Source: Desulfobacterales bacterium (GTDB lineage: Bacteria > Desulfobacterota > Desulfobacteria > Desulfobacterales > Desulfobacteraceae). Taken from it: DNA of 16,739 nucleotides. The notes under the pieces were generated by a model, which worked only from the letters and a program-made list of their open reading frames with translations, had not been told where the DNA came from and searched no databases. The stretch is from assembly GCA_022361535.1 (NCBI GenBank), contig JAKSAU010001042.1:1-16739 (forward strand), in the 5' to 3' direction. Both the position numbers and the translations under genes were made by a program. The number at the start of each line of letters is the position of its first letter. Position 1 is the first letter of the stretch. Shown piece by piece: positions 7,848 to 15,653 of this stretch.

Positions 7848-8266
7848 TGCAACTGGGATCAGGTAACGACCAATTTATGTCTGATATCAATGTGACGCCC
7901 TTTGTGGATGTTATGCTGGTTCTGCTAATTATCTTTATGGTGACAGCTCCAATGATGGTCCAGGGTCTGGATGTGGAATTGCCAACAGCAACATCGGAAG
8001 CGCTTCCCACGGATGAAGAGAATTTGATCGTTTCCATTGATAACGACATGAAAGTGTACATAAATGATCTTGAAGTCAGTGTGGCTTTTCTATCGGAAAA
8101 GCTGGATGCAGTCATGGAGAATCTGGATAAAAAGAATGTCTACCTGAAAGCCGATAAAAAAGTACCCTACGGTGTCGTTGTTAATGTAATGTCACAGATT
8201 AAAAAGGCAGGTGTTGAAAGCCTGGGTATGATCACCTTGCCTGAAGATGAAAAAGAAGCCAGCTGA
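7847..8266 (+). CDS. tolR: TolR, Tol-Pal motor subunit
   Basis: This 139-aa ExbD/TolR-family protein has a short cytoplasmic N-terminus, one transmembrane helix (about 19-37) and a periplasmic domain. The motif SDINVTPFVDVMLVLLIIFMV carries the essential membrane aspartate, here D21, matching D23 of E. coli TolR. The periplasmic part includes the family element YLKADKKVPYGVVVNVMSQIKKAGVESLGMIT. It works with TolQ to convert the proton gradient into movement of the TolA-type protein. Overlap with tolQ suggests coupled translation and fixed stoichiometry. The next gene starts ten bases after the stop. Identity rests on motif and operon. Confidence 0.95.
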   Translation: MQLGSGNDQFMSDINVTPFVDVMLVLLIIFMVTAPMMVQGLDVELPTATSEALPTDEENLIVSIDNDMKVYINDLEVSVAFLSEKLDAVMENLDKKNVYLKADKKVPYGVVVNVMSQIKKAGVESLGMITLPEDEKEAS

Positions 8267-8275
8267 TCGATTCAA

Positions 8276-9202
8276 ATGGGTATCCGTTCTCAGATTGAAA
8301 ACAGACGCCGTTTTACAGGCGGCCCTCAAGGATATGATCCTAAACGGTTTGTCTTGTTTTGCATTTTGTCACTGGCAGTGCATGTTGTTTTCTTTGTATC
8401 CGTTTTTTGGATTCATGATTTTGAATTTACTGCTCCCAAACCCAGAGTGGTACGAGTAGATCTGGTCTCTTTTGTCCCAGGGCCTATAGGTGGAGCGATT
8501 GATCCTGAACCGGTAACGACACAGACGCCTGAACCAGACAGCAGCACAGTGAGTTTGGATACAAAGCCGATTTCACAACCTGTTGAAACTCCTGCTCCCA
8601 TACCTGTGATTAAGCCCGACATCAGCTTAAAGACCAAGCCAAAAAATATAAAAGAATTGATAGCGGCTAGAAAGCCTAAAGAAAAGCCTGTAGAAAAAAA
8701 GAAAACAGAAAAGTTAAAGCCCAAGCCCAAAAAAGATCCTAAAAAGGAATTGGAAAAGGCCAGGCAGGAAATAGCCAAAAAGGTTGAGAAAAAGAACCAG
8801 GAACAGATTGACGAGGCTTTAAAGCGTCTTCAGGCGGCTATTGCATCCAAGGAAGCAGGGAAAGGAAATGCCGCAGGCAGTGGCAGCGGGTCTGGAATGG
8901 GTACAAAAGGTTCCAGCCCCTTGACTCTGTATCAGATGCTGGTTAAATCTGCTATTGAGCAAAATTGGGTTTATAATGATCTTATGGCTGGTTTGAACCA
9001 GAATCTAGAGGTCACGATTTTAGTTAAGGTGCTTAAAAGCGGAGAAATCCGTGATATCTCATATGAAACCCGGTCCGGGAACCGGTATTTGGATGAGTCG
9101 GCAAAAAAAGCTATTCAAAGAGCTAATCCCCTACCTGAATTGCCTAAGGGATTATCTTCCTATGAATTTGGCTTAATATTCAGCCCTAGAGGATTAAAGT
9201 AA
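8276..9202 (+). CDS. tolA: TolA/TonB-family energy-transducing protein
   Basis: This 308-aa protein has TolA architecture. A cytoplasmic tail (1-23) is followed by one membrane helix (about 24-45) with the S32-xxx-H36 motif (SLAVH) that TolA and TonB use to contact the motor. A Pro-rich stretch (about 53-115) and a Lys/Glu-rich helical spacer (about 120-192) come next, then a Gly/Ser hinge (GSGSGSGMG, 201-209). The C-terminal domain (about 214-308) resembles TonB (LEVTILVKVLKSGEIRDISYETRSGNRYLDESAKKAIQRANPLPELP). It spans the periplasm to reach TolB and Pal at constriction sites. The shorter spacer and TonB-like end differ from E. coli TolA, but the position between tolR and tolB supports the Tol role. 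The ribosome site is weak; coupling to tolR is likely. Confidence 0.9.
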   Translation: MGIRSQIENRRRFTGGPQGYDPKRFVLFCILSLAVHVVFFVSVFWIHDFEFTAPKPRVVRVDLVSFVPGPIGGAIDPEPVTTQTPEPDSSTVSLDTKPISQPVETPAPIPVIKPDISLKTKPKNIKELIAARKPKEKPVEKKKTEKLKPKPKKDPKKELEKARQEIAKKVEKKNQEQIDEALKRLQAAIASKEAGKGNAAGSGSGSGMGTKGSSPLTLYQMLVKSAIEQNWVYNDLMAGLNQNLEVTILVKVLKSGEIRDISYETRSGNRYLDESAKKAIQRANPLPELPKGLSSYEFGLIFSPRGLK

Positions 9203-9249
9203 GACCAATCTTCGAGATTAAGACGTGCACAAGGAGAAAAAGGATTTAT

Positions 9250-10593
9250 ATGCGTATGTTTTCATGGAAATCCAAATTATTGGGATGTTTGCTGGTCTGT
9301 CTTTTTCTTTCACAGGCACAGGCCAAAGACTATGATTATATTAGTATTTCCAATCCGTTTTTGAATAAAACACCTATTGCCGTTACCCGCTTTAAAGCAT
9401 TTTCAGGCCATGAGGCAGAAGTGCAGGCGGGTTTGAAGGCTGAGCAAATATTAAAAGACGGTCTTAATTTTACCGGATATCTAAAGGTGATGGATCCAAA
9501 TGCTTTTTTATCTGATCCGGCAGAGTCCGGTATTCAATTAGGCCAGATAAATTTTAAAGATTGGACTGCCATTGGTGCGGAATTGTTGATTACCGGCGGA
9601 ATAGAAGAAGTCGGCGGTCAGGTAAAAATGCAGCTTCGATGTATGGATACCTTTAACACCAGGATGGTCGTAGGTAAAATATATAGTGCCCCTGTTTCTC
9701 AAATTCGAGGCATCATCCACAGGTTCTGTTCTGAAGTTTCTAAAGCTCTGACTGGCAATTACGGCGTATTTGGCAGCAAGCTTTCCTTTGTATCAACGGT
9801 GAAAGGAAACAAGGAAATTTTTACCTGTGAGTTCGATGGATTCAATCCCAGACAGGTTACCACCCACAAGAGCATTTCCCTTTCTCCATCCTGGTCCCAC
9901 GATGGTAAATGGCTTGCTTATGTCTCTTATGCCAAAGGAAAACCGGATATCTATATTAAGAATATTAAGGAGAAACGCGGAGCTATAGTTAATTATGATG
10001 GAATTAATATTTCTCCTGACTGGATGCCAGGGCAGCTAAAACTTGCTGCCACTCTAAGTTTTTCAGGGAGCCAGGAAATATATTTGTTGACCAAAAAGGG
10101 AGAAATTATTAAAAGGATTACCAAGAGTTGGGGGGTGAACGTTTCTCCACGCTTTTCTCCGGACGGCAGTAAAATTGCTTTTACTTCATCCAGAGCGGGA
10201 ACCCCGCAGATTTATATCCAGGATCTTGATTCAGGAGAGGTGAACCGCATCACGTTTACCGGAAAATACAATACCTCTCCATCATGGTCGCCGGACGGCA
10301 AAAAAATTGCTTATGTTGGCATAGAGAAAAACAAGATTAATATATTTGTTATTCCGGTTGATTCTGGATCGGGATTGCCGGTCCAGTTGACAATGGATCA
10401 AGGGGATAATGAAGATCCGACTTGGTCACCCGACGGAAGCCTGATCGCATTTAAATCAAACAGGCAAGGCGGTGTTTCCAGGCTTTTTGTCATGACTGCT
10501 GCAGGAACTGATCAACGGCGGCTTCTGACCTTACCAGGTGAACAAAGTGAGCCTGACTGGTCCGGATCCACCGGTTTTGATGATAGGTATTAG
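9250..10593 (+). CDS. tolB: TolB, periplasmic beta-propeller
   Basis: This 447-aa protein has a Sec signal peptide (MRMFSWKSKLLGCLLVCLFLSQAQA, cleavage near residue 25). It is followed by the TolB N-terminal domain (about 28-165) and a six-bladed propeller. The blade repeats read LSPSWSHDGKWLAYV (211-225), ISPDWMPGQLKLAAT, VSPRFSPDGSKIAFT (298-312), TSPSWSPDGKKIAYV (342-356), DPTWSPDGSLIAFKS and EPDWSG. TolB binds Pal in the periplasm and also contacts the TolA C-terminal domain, releasing Pal for recycling to division sites. The second blade lacks the usual SPDG. AAGGA lies six bases before the first ATG; a second ATG two codons on is also possible. It is followed after 29 bases by pal. Confidence 0.97.
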   Translation: MRMFSWKSKLLGCLLVCLFLSQAQAKDYDYISISNPFLNKTPIAVTRFKAFSGHEAEVQAGLKAEQILKDGLNFTGYLKVMDPNAFLSDPAESGIQLGQINFKDWTAIGAELLITGGIEEVGGQVKMQLRCMDTFNTRMVVGKIYSAPVSQIRGIIHRFCSEVSKALTGNYGVFGSKLSFVSTVKGNKEIFTCEFDGFNPRQVTTHKSISLSPSWSHDGKWLAYVSYAKGKPDIYIKNIKEKRGAIVNYDGINISPDWMPGQLKLAATLSFSGSQEIYLLTKKGEIIKRITKSWGVNVSPRFSPDGSKIAFTSSRAGTPQIYIQDLDSGEVNRITFTGKYNTSPSWSPDGKKIAYVGIEKNKINIFVIPVDSGSGLPVQLTMDQGDNEDPTWSPDGSLIAFKSNRQGGVSRLFVMTAAGTDQRRLLTLPGEQSEPDWSGSTGFDDRY

Positions 10594-10622
10594 TTGATTA
10601 ATTTTTATATCAAGGAGGCGTA

Positions 10623-11186
10623 ATGAAAAGAAATTTGTGGATGAATCTGATGATGGCAGTACTGGTAGCAGGACTTTTTATGACGGTTTCCTGCGCCCAG
10701 AAAACAGTAGTTTCCGAACCCACTACTGTTGAAGACAAAACCAAAGCGGACGCAGAGGAAGCTGCACGCCTTGAGGCTGAACGGATTAAAGCTCAGGAAC
10801 TTGAAGAAAAAATGGCCAGAGAAAAAGAAGCCAAAATTGCTGCAGCTAAAAATCGTTTCCTCAATCAGAATATCCATTTTGAATATGACAGTGCCGAACT
10901 CAGTTCTATGGCAAAAATGATTCTTAAGGAAAAAGCAGAGTGGTTGAGTGCCAATCCTGGGGTATCTGTCATGATTGAAGGCCATTGTGATGAAAGAGGC
11001 ACAACGGTATACAACTTGGCATTAGGTGAACGCCGTGCCCAGGCTTGTAAAAATTACCTGGCGGATCTTGGTGTATCCTCCAGCCGTCTTTCAATGGTCA
11101 GCTATGGAGAAGAAAAACCTCTTGATCCCGGAAAGACAGAAGAAGCGTATCGCAAAAACAGGCGCGCTCAGTTTGTAATCAAGTAA
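10623..11186 (+). CDS. pal: Pal, peptidoglycan-associated outer-membrane lipoprotein
   Basis: This 187-aa lipoprotein has a signal peptide ending TVSC, with the lipidated cysteine at C24. The -3 residue is threonine where Leu is usual, a mild lipobox deviation. Residue +2 is alanine, consistent with outer-membrane sorting. A charged helical linker (about 40-78) leads to an OmpA-like peptidoglycan-binding domain: IHFEYDSAEL (84-93), IEGHCDERGTTVYNLALGERRAQ (118-140) and SYGEEKPLD. Pal anchors the outer membrane to the cell wall and is mobilised by TolB. AAGGAGG lies just before the ATG. It closes the tol operon, since hairpins follow the stop. Confidence 0.97.
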   Translation: MKRNLWMNLMMAVLVAGLFMTVSCAQKTVVSEPTTVEDKTKADAEEAARLEAERIKAQELEEKMAREKEAKIAAAKNRFLNQNIHFEYDSAELSSMAKMILKEKAEWLSANPGVSVMIEGHCDERGTTVYNLALGERRAQACKNYLADLGVSSSRLSMVSYGEEKPLDPGKTEEAYRKNRRAQFVIK

Positions 11187-11208
11187 GTATAGTTGAGATG
11201 ACAACCCG

Positions 11209-11233
11209 GGGGGCTTAGCCTTTTTAAGCTCCC
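11209..11233 (+). other. Small hairpin after pal
   Basis: GGGGGCTT (11209-11216) pairs with AAGCTCCC (11226-11233), eight pairs with one G-T wobble and a nine-base loop. No T-run follows, so it is probably not a terminator alone. It sits immediately before the stronger terminator hairpin and may be part of a larger fold. Confidence 0.4.
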
Positions 11234-11246
11234 TGTTAAAGTCTTC

Positions 11247-11290
11247 CGGGCACAACCGGCATTGCGGGTTGTGCCCGTCATTTTATTATT
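11247..11290 (+). terminator. Intrinsic terminator after pal
   Basis: CGGGCACAACC (11247-11257) pairs perfectly over 11 bases with GGTTGTGCCCG (11267-11277) around a nine-base loop, followed by the T-rich TCATTTTATTATTT. It would end the tol-pal transcript before cpoB. It also shows that an in-frame TTG at 11269, which lies in the right arm, is not the cpoB start. Confidence 0.75.
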
Positions 11291-11304
11291 TATCAGGGTT
11301 TACT

Positions 11305-12153
11305 ATGAGACGTTTTTGTTTTTACATCTGCCTTTTAACAGTAGTTGGGCTGGTTGGTTGTGTAGCACCGGCAGATCAATACCGTGTGTTGGAAAGCCGG
11401 GTGGCAGCCATAGAAAGAGCCAACAGCCGCCAGGCATCCCTTGACAAAGATACAACGGGTGATCTTGACCAGCTAAGAGCCCAAGTGGATGAATCCTCCA
11501 AAATTACAAGGGAAAACTATGCTGAAGTAAAATACGAGATTCAGCAGTTAAAGGAGCAGTCCTACCGTATTCAAGGGCAGATTGAAGAAATTCAACATCG
11601 TTTCGGTACAAGCGACCAAGCCAGGCAGGAAGATCTTGATAAACGGCTTGACCGTCTTGATAACGCCATCTCCAGAAATTATGAAAAAGTTATTGCCCTG
11701 GAAAAATACATGGGATTTGAACCCTCCCAGCCTGGTAAGCCGATTGACCAGAAAGCAGCACCTGTCCCAGTGGCTAAGGATACGGAAGAAGGGTTGTACA
11801 ACTTTGCCAAAAAGTTGTTTGATGACGGTGATAAAGAAAACGCCAGAATACAATTTGAAAATTTTATAAACAAGTATCCGGACTCAGGTAAAGCAGATAA
11901 CGCAAGGTTTTGGATTGCTGATTCCTACTATGCTGAAAAATGGTATGAAAAAGCGATTTTAGAGTATCAAAAAGTCCTTGAAACCTATCCTGATTCCAAC
12001 AAAACAGCTGCTGCAAGATTGAAACAAGGGTATGCTTTTGCCGAATTGGGCGAAAAGGCTAATGCCAGGCTAATCCTCAAAGAACTGATCAAGCGGCATC
12101 CCGATTCAAACGAAGCCCAGTACGCCCGGGAAAAGCTTAAAAAATTGAATTAA
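11305..12153 (+). CDS. cpoB: CpoB/YbgF-like Tol-Pal coordinator, predicted lipoprotein
   Basis: This 282-aa protein starts at ATG 11305, preceded by AGGG nine bases upstream. The frame extends further but only through a terminator. The N-terminus MRRFCFYICLLTVVGLVGC has a lipobox (LVGC, C19) with valine at +2, so the product is probably lipidated and sorted to the outer membrane. E. coli CpoB is a soluble periplasmic protein. A coiled-coil region (about 25-135) matches the YbgF trimerisation domain. The C-terminal half (about 160-282) holds three TPR-like repeats with the YPDSxKAxxA pattern (191-199, 228-236) and HPDSNEAQYA. In E. coli CpoB tunes PBP1B/LpoB peptidoglycan synthesis to Tol-driven constriction. 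It is separated from pal by a terminator. Confidence 0.92.
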   Translation: MRRFCFYICLLTVVGLVGCVAPADQYRVLESRVAAIERANSRQASLDKDTTGDLDQLRAQVDESSKITRENYAEVKYEIQQLKEQSYRIQGQIEEIQHRFGTSDQARQEDLDKRLDRLDNAISRNYEKVIALEKYMGFEPSQPGKPIDQKAAPVPVAKDTEEGLYNFAKKLFDDGDKENARIQFENFINKYPDSGKADNARFWIADSYYAEKWYEKAILEYQKVLETYPDSNKTAAARLKQGYAFAELGEKANARLILKELIKRHPDSNEAQYAREKLKKLN

Positions 12154-12169
12154 TGCCTGCTGCTTTGCA

Positions 12170-12649
12170 ATGATGAAAATAGTGGGTATCGATCCCGGAC
12201 TGGCCGGCACAGGTATTGGGGTGATCGAGGGGCAGGGTCGGGATATTCATGGGTATTCTTTTGGCAGTATTTCCACGGAAACTGGAGAGACTGCGCCTGT
12301 CAGACTGAATCATATCTATCAGAAAACAAAAACCTTTTTAAAGGACCAACGACCGGATTTGGTCGTTATAGAGGATATTTACTCCCTTGAAAAATACCCG
12401 GGATCGGGTATTATGTTGGGAAAAGTATCGGGAGTGCTGATTTTAGCTGCATTCCAGGCAGGTGCCAGGATCAGGGAGGTTTCAGTTAGGGAAGTAAAAA
12501 AAATAGTTTCCGGTAATGGGAGCGCAGACAAGTACCAGGTCGAGCGTGCCGTTCGCCATTTGGTGAAGCATCATGAGCCTATTCGTCCCTTCCATGCCTC
12601 GGATGCGTTGGGATTGGCACTCACTGGATTGTACAGGTATGGGAATTAA
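12170..12649 (+). CDS. ruvC: RuvC, Holliday-junction endonuclease
   Basis: This 159-aa resolvase has the RNase H-like fold of RuvC. The catalytic acids are D8 in VGIDPGLAGTG, E68 in VVIEDIYS, and the C-terminal pair H142 and D145 in FHASDALGLAL. A histidine at the third position is also seen in Thermus RuvC, where E. coli has Asp, so the site looks intact. RuvC cuts four-way junctions symmetrically while bound to RuvAB. The start is one of two adjacent ATG codons (MMKIVG). No good ribosome site is visible, so expression may depend on translation from cpoB, which ends 16 bases upstream. ruvA begins two bases after the stop. Confidence 0.96.
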   Translation: MMKIVGIDPGLAGTGIGVIEGQGRDIHGYSFGSISTETGETAPVRLNHIYQKTKTFLKDQRPDLVVIEDIYSLEKYPGSGIMLGKVSGVLILAAFQAGARIREVSVREVKKIVSGNGSADKYQVERAVRHLVKHHEPIRPFHASDALGLALTGLYRYGN

Positions 12650-12651
12650 AC

Positions 12652-13284
12652 ATGATCGGTTATCTTGAAGGACAGATTCTTCGAAAAGAGACTGACGGCA
12701 TAATCTTACTGGCCGGACATATCGGTTATGAAGTGTTATTGGACCCTATCACTTTATCCCGGTCTATTGATTTATCTGAGAACCAGGAAAAAATAGGGCT
12801 GTACATTTATTACCATGTCACTGAACGGCAGCCCAAACCGGTTTTAATAGGTTTTTTGGCTCCTGAAGATAAAGAGTTTTTTCAGCTGTTTATCACTGTG
12901 GCAGCCATCGGCCCCATGAAGGCAATCAAGGCGTTAACAAAACCTGTAGGACAGGTGGCCCGGGCAATTGAAGACCGGGATACGGCTTTTTTATCTCAGC
13001 TTTCCGGGATCGGAAAGCGGACTGCAGATAAAATTATTGCGACCCTAAATGGAAAGGTCATGGAGTTTGCAGATATACAAACAGATGTACCCGAAGGTGA
13101 GCCTGTAAAAGTTGTTTCCGTTGAAAAGCAAGATATTGCAAGGCAGGTAGCTGACGTTTTGGTTGAACAGTTGGGCCATTCTTCGTCATCAGCCAAACGA
13201 ATGATCAAAGAGGCTTTTGATCGAAATCCCGGTATTGAAACACCTGAAGATCTGTTTGATGAAATTTACCAGGAGAATCAATAG
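12652..13284 (+). CDS. ruvA: RuvA, Holliday-junction binding subunit
   Basis: This 210-aa RuvA has an OB-fold domain I ([30 protein letters not shown]), two helix-hairpin-helix motifs in domain II (about 82-97 and 116-131, [16 protein letters not shown]), an acidic linker (about 140-160) and the RuvB-binding domain III ([27 protein letters not shown], 163-189). Tetramers hold the junction in a planar form and load RuvB rings. Two deviations are visible. The acidic pin, E55-D56 in E. coli, aligns with E58-R59 here, and the first HhH loop reads AAIGPM where GVGPK is usual. It follows ruvC by two bases and precedes ruvB by two, so the three genes are one translational unit. Confidence 0.96.
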   Translation: MIGYLEGQILRKETDGIILLAGHIGYEVLLDPITLSRSIDLSENQEKIGLYIYYHVTERQPKPVLIGFLAPEDKEFFQLFITVAAIGPMKAIKALTKPVGQVARAIEDRDTAFLSQLSGIGKRTADKIIATLNGKVMEFADIQTDVPEGEPVKVVSVEKQDIARQVADVLVEQLGHSSSSAKRMIKEAFDRNPGIETPEDLFDEIYQENQ

Positions 13285-13286
13285 CC

Positions 13287-14318
13287 ATGTCTTCTGATAT
13301 CCTAAGTTATACATCTGACAAAAAAGGGGTGGTATCAGAACAGCTTCAAACCGAAGATCAGTCTTCTGAGATCGTTTCGCTTCGACCAGTCCGGTTTGAT
13401 GATTACGTGGGGCAAAAAGCAGCAGTAGAAACGTTAAAAATTGCTATTCAGGCGGCCAAAATGAGACAGGAACCCCTGGATCATATCCTGTTGCATGGAC
13501 CGCCCGGGTTAGGCAAGACAACAGTCTCCCATATTATTGCCAATGAGATGGGTAGAGAGCTTACCGTAACGTCAGGGCCGACTCTGGAAAAAGGGGGGGA
13601 CCTGGTTGGTATTTTAACCCACCTGGGAGAAGGGGATATTTTGTTTGTGGATGAAATCCACAGGATACCAAAAGTGGTTGAAGAATTTTTATATCCGGCC
13701 ATGGAGGATTTTGCTGTGGATTTTGTGTTTGATAAGGGCATTCATGCCAGAAGCCATAGATACAGGCTCAAGCAGTTTGTTCTTATCGGTGCTACCACCC
13801 GGGTTGGATTGTTGTCGGCCCCATTGAGAGACCGCTTTGGTATATTTAGAACCCTTGATTTTTATTCAGTTGAAGAGTTGATGGTGATTATCAAACGGTC
13901 AGCTATGATTCTGGATACAGAGGTCAGCGATGATGGTGCATTAGAGTTGGCCAAAAGATCACGGGGAACCCCAAGGGTGGCCAACAGACTGCTCAAGCGG
14001 GTTAGGGATTATGCTATGGTCCGACACGAGGGCCAGGTGACTGAGACGGGGGTTAAAGAGGCTCTTGAGCTTGAGGGGATTGATGATCTGGGGTTGACAC
14101 GTCTTGACCGCAGTTACCTGGAAACGATTATTCGGTTTTACAGAGGCGGGCCTGTCGGCATAGAGGCCATTGCAGCAACACTCCAGGAAGAAACAGATAC
14201 TCTGGTGGATGTGGTAGAGCCCTATCTATTGAAGATTGGATTGGTGCTTCGAACATCCAGCGGCCGAAAAGCCTCTGAATCAGCGTATCTGCATTTGAAA
14301 ATTGAAATAGAAGGGTAA
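13287..14318 (+). CDS. ruvB: RuvB, branch-migration ATPase
   Basis: This 343-aa AAA+ motor has Walker [10 protein letters not shown] (71-79), Walker B ILFVDEIH (118-125), sensor 1 GATTRVG (168-174) and the arginine-finger region PLRDRFG (179-185). Sensor 2 is [17 protein letters not shown]. The C-terminal winged-helix domain includes the conserved ESAYLHLK near the end. Hexameric rings on each side of RuvA pump DNA through the junction with ATP. An N-terminal extension of about 30 residues (rich in Ser/Asp/Glu) precedes the conserved [13 protein letters not shown]; short variable extensions are normal. The stop lies 12 bases from the next gene, an envelope enzyme, so the operon may continue past ruvB. 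Confidence 0.98.
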   Translation: MSSDILSYTSDKKGVVSEQLQTEDQSSEIVSLRPVRFDDYVGQKAAVETLKIAIQAAKMRQEPLDHILLHGPPGLGKTTVSHIIANEMGRELTVTSGPTLEKGGDLVGILTHLGEGDILFVDEIHRIPKVVEEFLYPAMEDFAVDFVFDKGIHARSHRYRLKQFVLIGATTRVGLLSAPLRDRFGIFRTLDFYSVEELMVIIKRSAMILDTEVSDDGALELAKRSRGTPRVANRLLKRVRDYAMVRHEGQVTETGVKEALELEGIDDLGLTRLDRSYLETIIRFYRGGPVGIEAIAATLQEETDTLVDVVEPYLLKIGLVLRTSSGRKASESAYLHLKIEIEG

Positions 14319-14330
14319 GTTGTAAGATAG

Positions 14331-15653
14331 ATGAAACATAGGGTCAGTACCATAATTATCATTTTTTTTATTTCTCTGTTGACTGGCAGTGTGAGTTGGG
14401 GGGATACCGACCGTTTGCCCAAAGCGCTTGTTTTGATGCCTGGGAACGAACATGCAATTATTGTTGAGAAGAAAACCCAGACCCTATATGTCTATTCCAA
14501 GAACACAGAGGATGTCAAATTGTCGTTCAAGGTTTCCTGTTCAACTGGAGAAGTAGCCGGACCTAAGACAAAGGCTGGAGATAAAAAGACTCCCGAAGGG
14601 GTTTACTTTTTAAAAGATGAATATGAAGATCGTTATCTTACTCCGATTTATGGCAAAAAGGCCTTCCCGTCGGATTACCCGAATTTACTGGATCTTCGCC
14701 TTGGAAAACAAGGATCTGCTATTTGGATTCATGGTACTGACAAACCGCTTAAACCTATGGATTCAAATGGGTGTGTAGCCCTTGAGAATAATAACATTCT
14801 GGAATTGTCACAATATATCAACTTGGATGCCACCCCACTTATCATTGTGGAACAGATTGAATATGTTTCCGCAAAAAAATTGCAAAAAGAAAAGAAGCGT
14901 ATCCTTAAGTTTCTTGAGAAATGGGCTCTATCATTAGGGACCCGAAGTTACCATAAGTATCTTTCATTTTATGATGAAAACTACTTGCCGGAAATATCAT
15001 GGTGGGAAGACTGGCTTGGCTTGCGTCGTAAAAGTAGTAACGACCCAGGCAAGACGCCCCGAATTGAGCTGTCAAATACAGGAATTTACGCTCAGGGTGG
15101 TGTGACCGTAGTGCTGACGGATATGAATTTATCTATAGGGGATAGTGGTGGCGACGATCAAAAACGCTATCTTGGAAAGCGCCAGCTATTTATAAAAGAG
15201 GGAAAAAATGGGCCAATTATTGTAGGAGACTTGTTCCAAAAACGTGCCGAATCCTACGCTTCAGGTGAAACCCCTCTTGTTGCTGCCGCACGGGAGTTGA
15301 TCCGGGACGAATCTACCAATGAGGTTCTGGTTGAAACTGTTGAGCAGTGGCTTGCAGCCTGGTCTGCAAAGGATATGGCCGAATATGCAGCCTTTTATGC
15401 AAGTGACTTTTATTCTGAGGGGTTGAGTAAAAAAGCTTGGGTTAGACGTAAAAAACAGTTGGCTAAAAAATATGATTATATATCGGTGACAGGGCAAGAT
15501 TATAAAGTAACACAGAAAAAGGATGGATATGAGGTCAGCTTTCTCCAAAAATATGAATCCAGCGGGTTTTCCACCCAGGGGAGAAAGCAGTTGAAACTAG
15601 TCAGGAAAGGTGGGGTATGGAAGATATATCGAGAGAATTGGAAAGGGAAATAG
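14331..15653 (+). CDS. L,D-transpeptidase-fold (YkuD) protein with NTF2-like C-terminus, Csd6/Pgp2-like
   Basis: This 440-aa secreted protein has a signal peptide (about 1-24) and a YkuD catalytic domain (about 41-175). H134-G135 (WIHGTD) and the catalytic SNGC (145-148, C148) are present. The residue after the motif, often Arg (SxGCxR), is Ala150 here. Two tandem NTF2-like segments follow: 190-303 (ILKFLEKWALSLGTRSYHKYLSFYDENY) and 333-437 (LVETVEQWLAAWSAKDMAEYAAFYASDFY). YkuD plus NTF2 is the layout of Helicobacter Csd6 and Campylobacter Pgp2, L,D-carboxypeptidases that trim peptidoglycan peptides and set cell curvature. A crosslinking L,D-transpeptidase role is the alternative. It starts 12 bases after ruvB with a weak ribosome site, and its 3' end overlaps the next gene by 37 bases. 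Confidence 0.88.
   Translation: MKHRVSTIIIIFFISLLTGSVSWGDTDRLPKALVLMPGNEHAIIVEKKTQTLYVYSKNTEDVKLSFKVSCSTGEVAGPKTKAGDKKTPEGVYFLKDEYEDRYLTPIYGKKAFPSDYPNLLDLRLGKQGSAIWIHGTDKPLKPMDSNGCVALENNNILELSQYINLDATPLIIVEQIEYVSAKKLQKEKKRILKFLEKWALSLGTRSYHKYLSFYDENYLPEISWWEDWLGLRRKSSNDPGKTPRIELSNTGIYAQGGVTVVLTDMNLSIGDSGGDDQKRYLGKRQLFIKEGKNGPIIVGDLFQKRAESYASGETPLVAAARELIRDESTNEVLVETVEQWLAAWSAKDMAEYAAFYASDFYSEGLSKKAWVRRKKQLAKKYDYISVTGQDYKVTQKKDGYEVSFLQKYESSGFSTQGRKQLKLVRKGGVWKIYRENWKGK

Noticed and set aside
11269..11304. Upstream in-frame TTG start for cpoB
   Set aside because: It lies in the right arm of the pal terminator and would hide the lipoprotein signal peptide. ATG 11305 gives a normal N-terminus.
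12593..12607. RuvC with an inactive site because His replaces the third Asp
   Set aside because: Thermus RuvC naturally uses His at this position, so the site is probably active.
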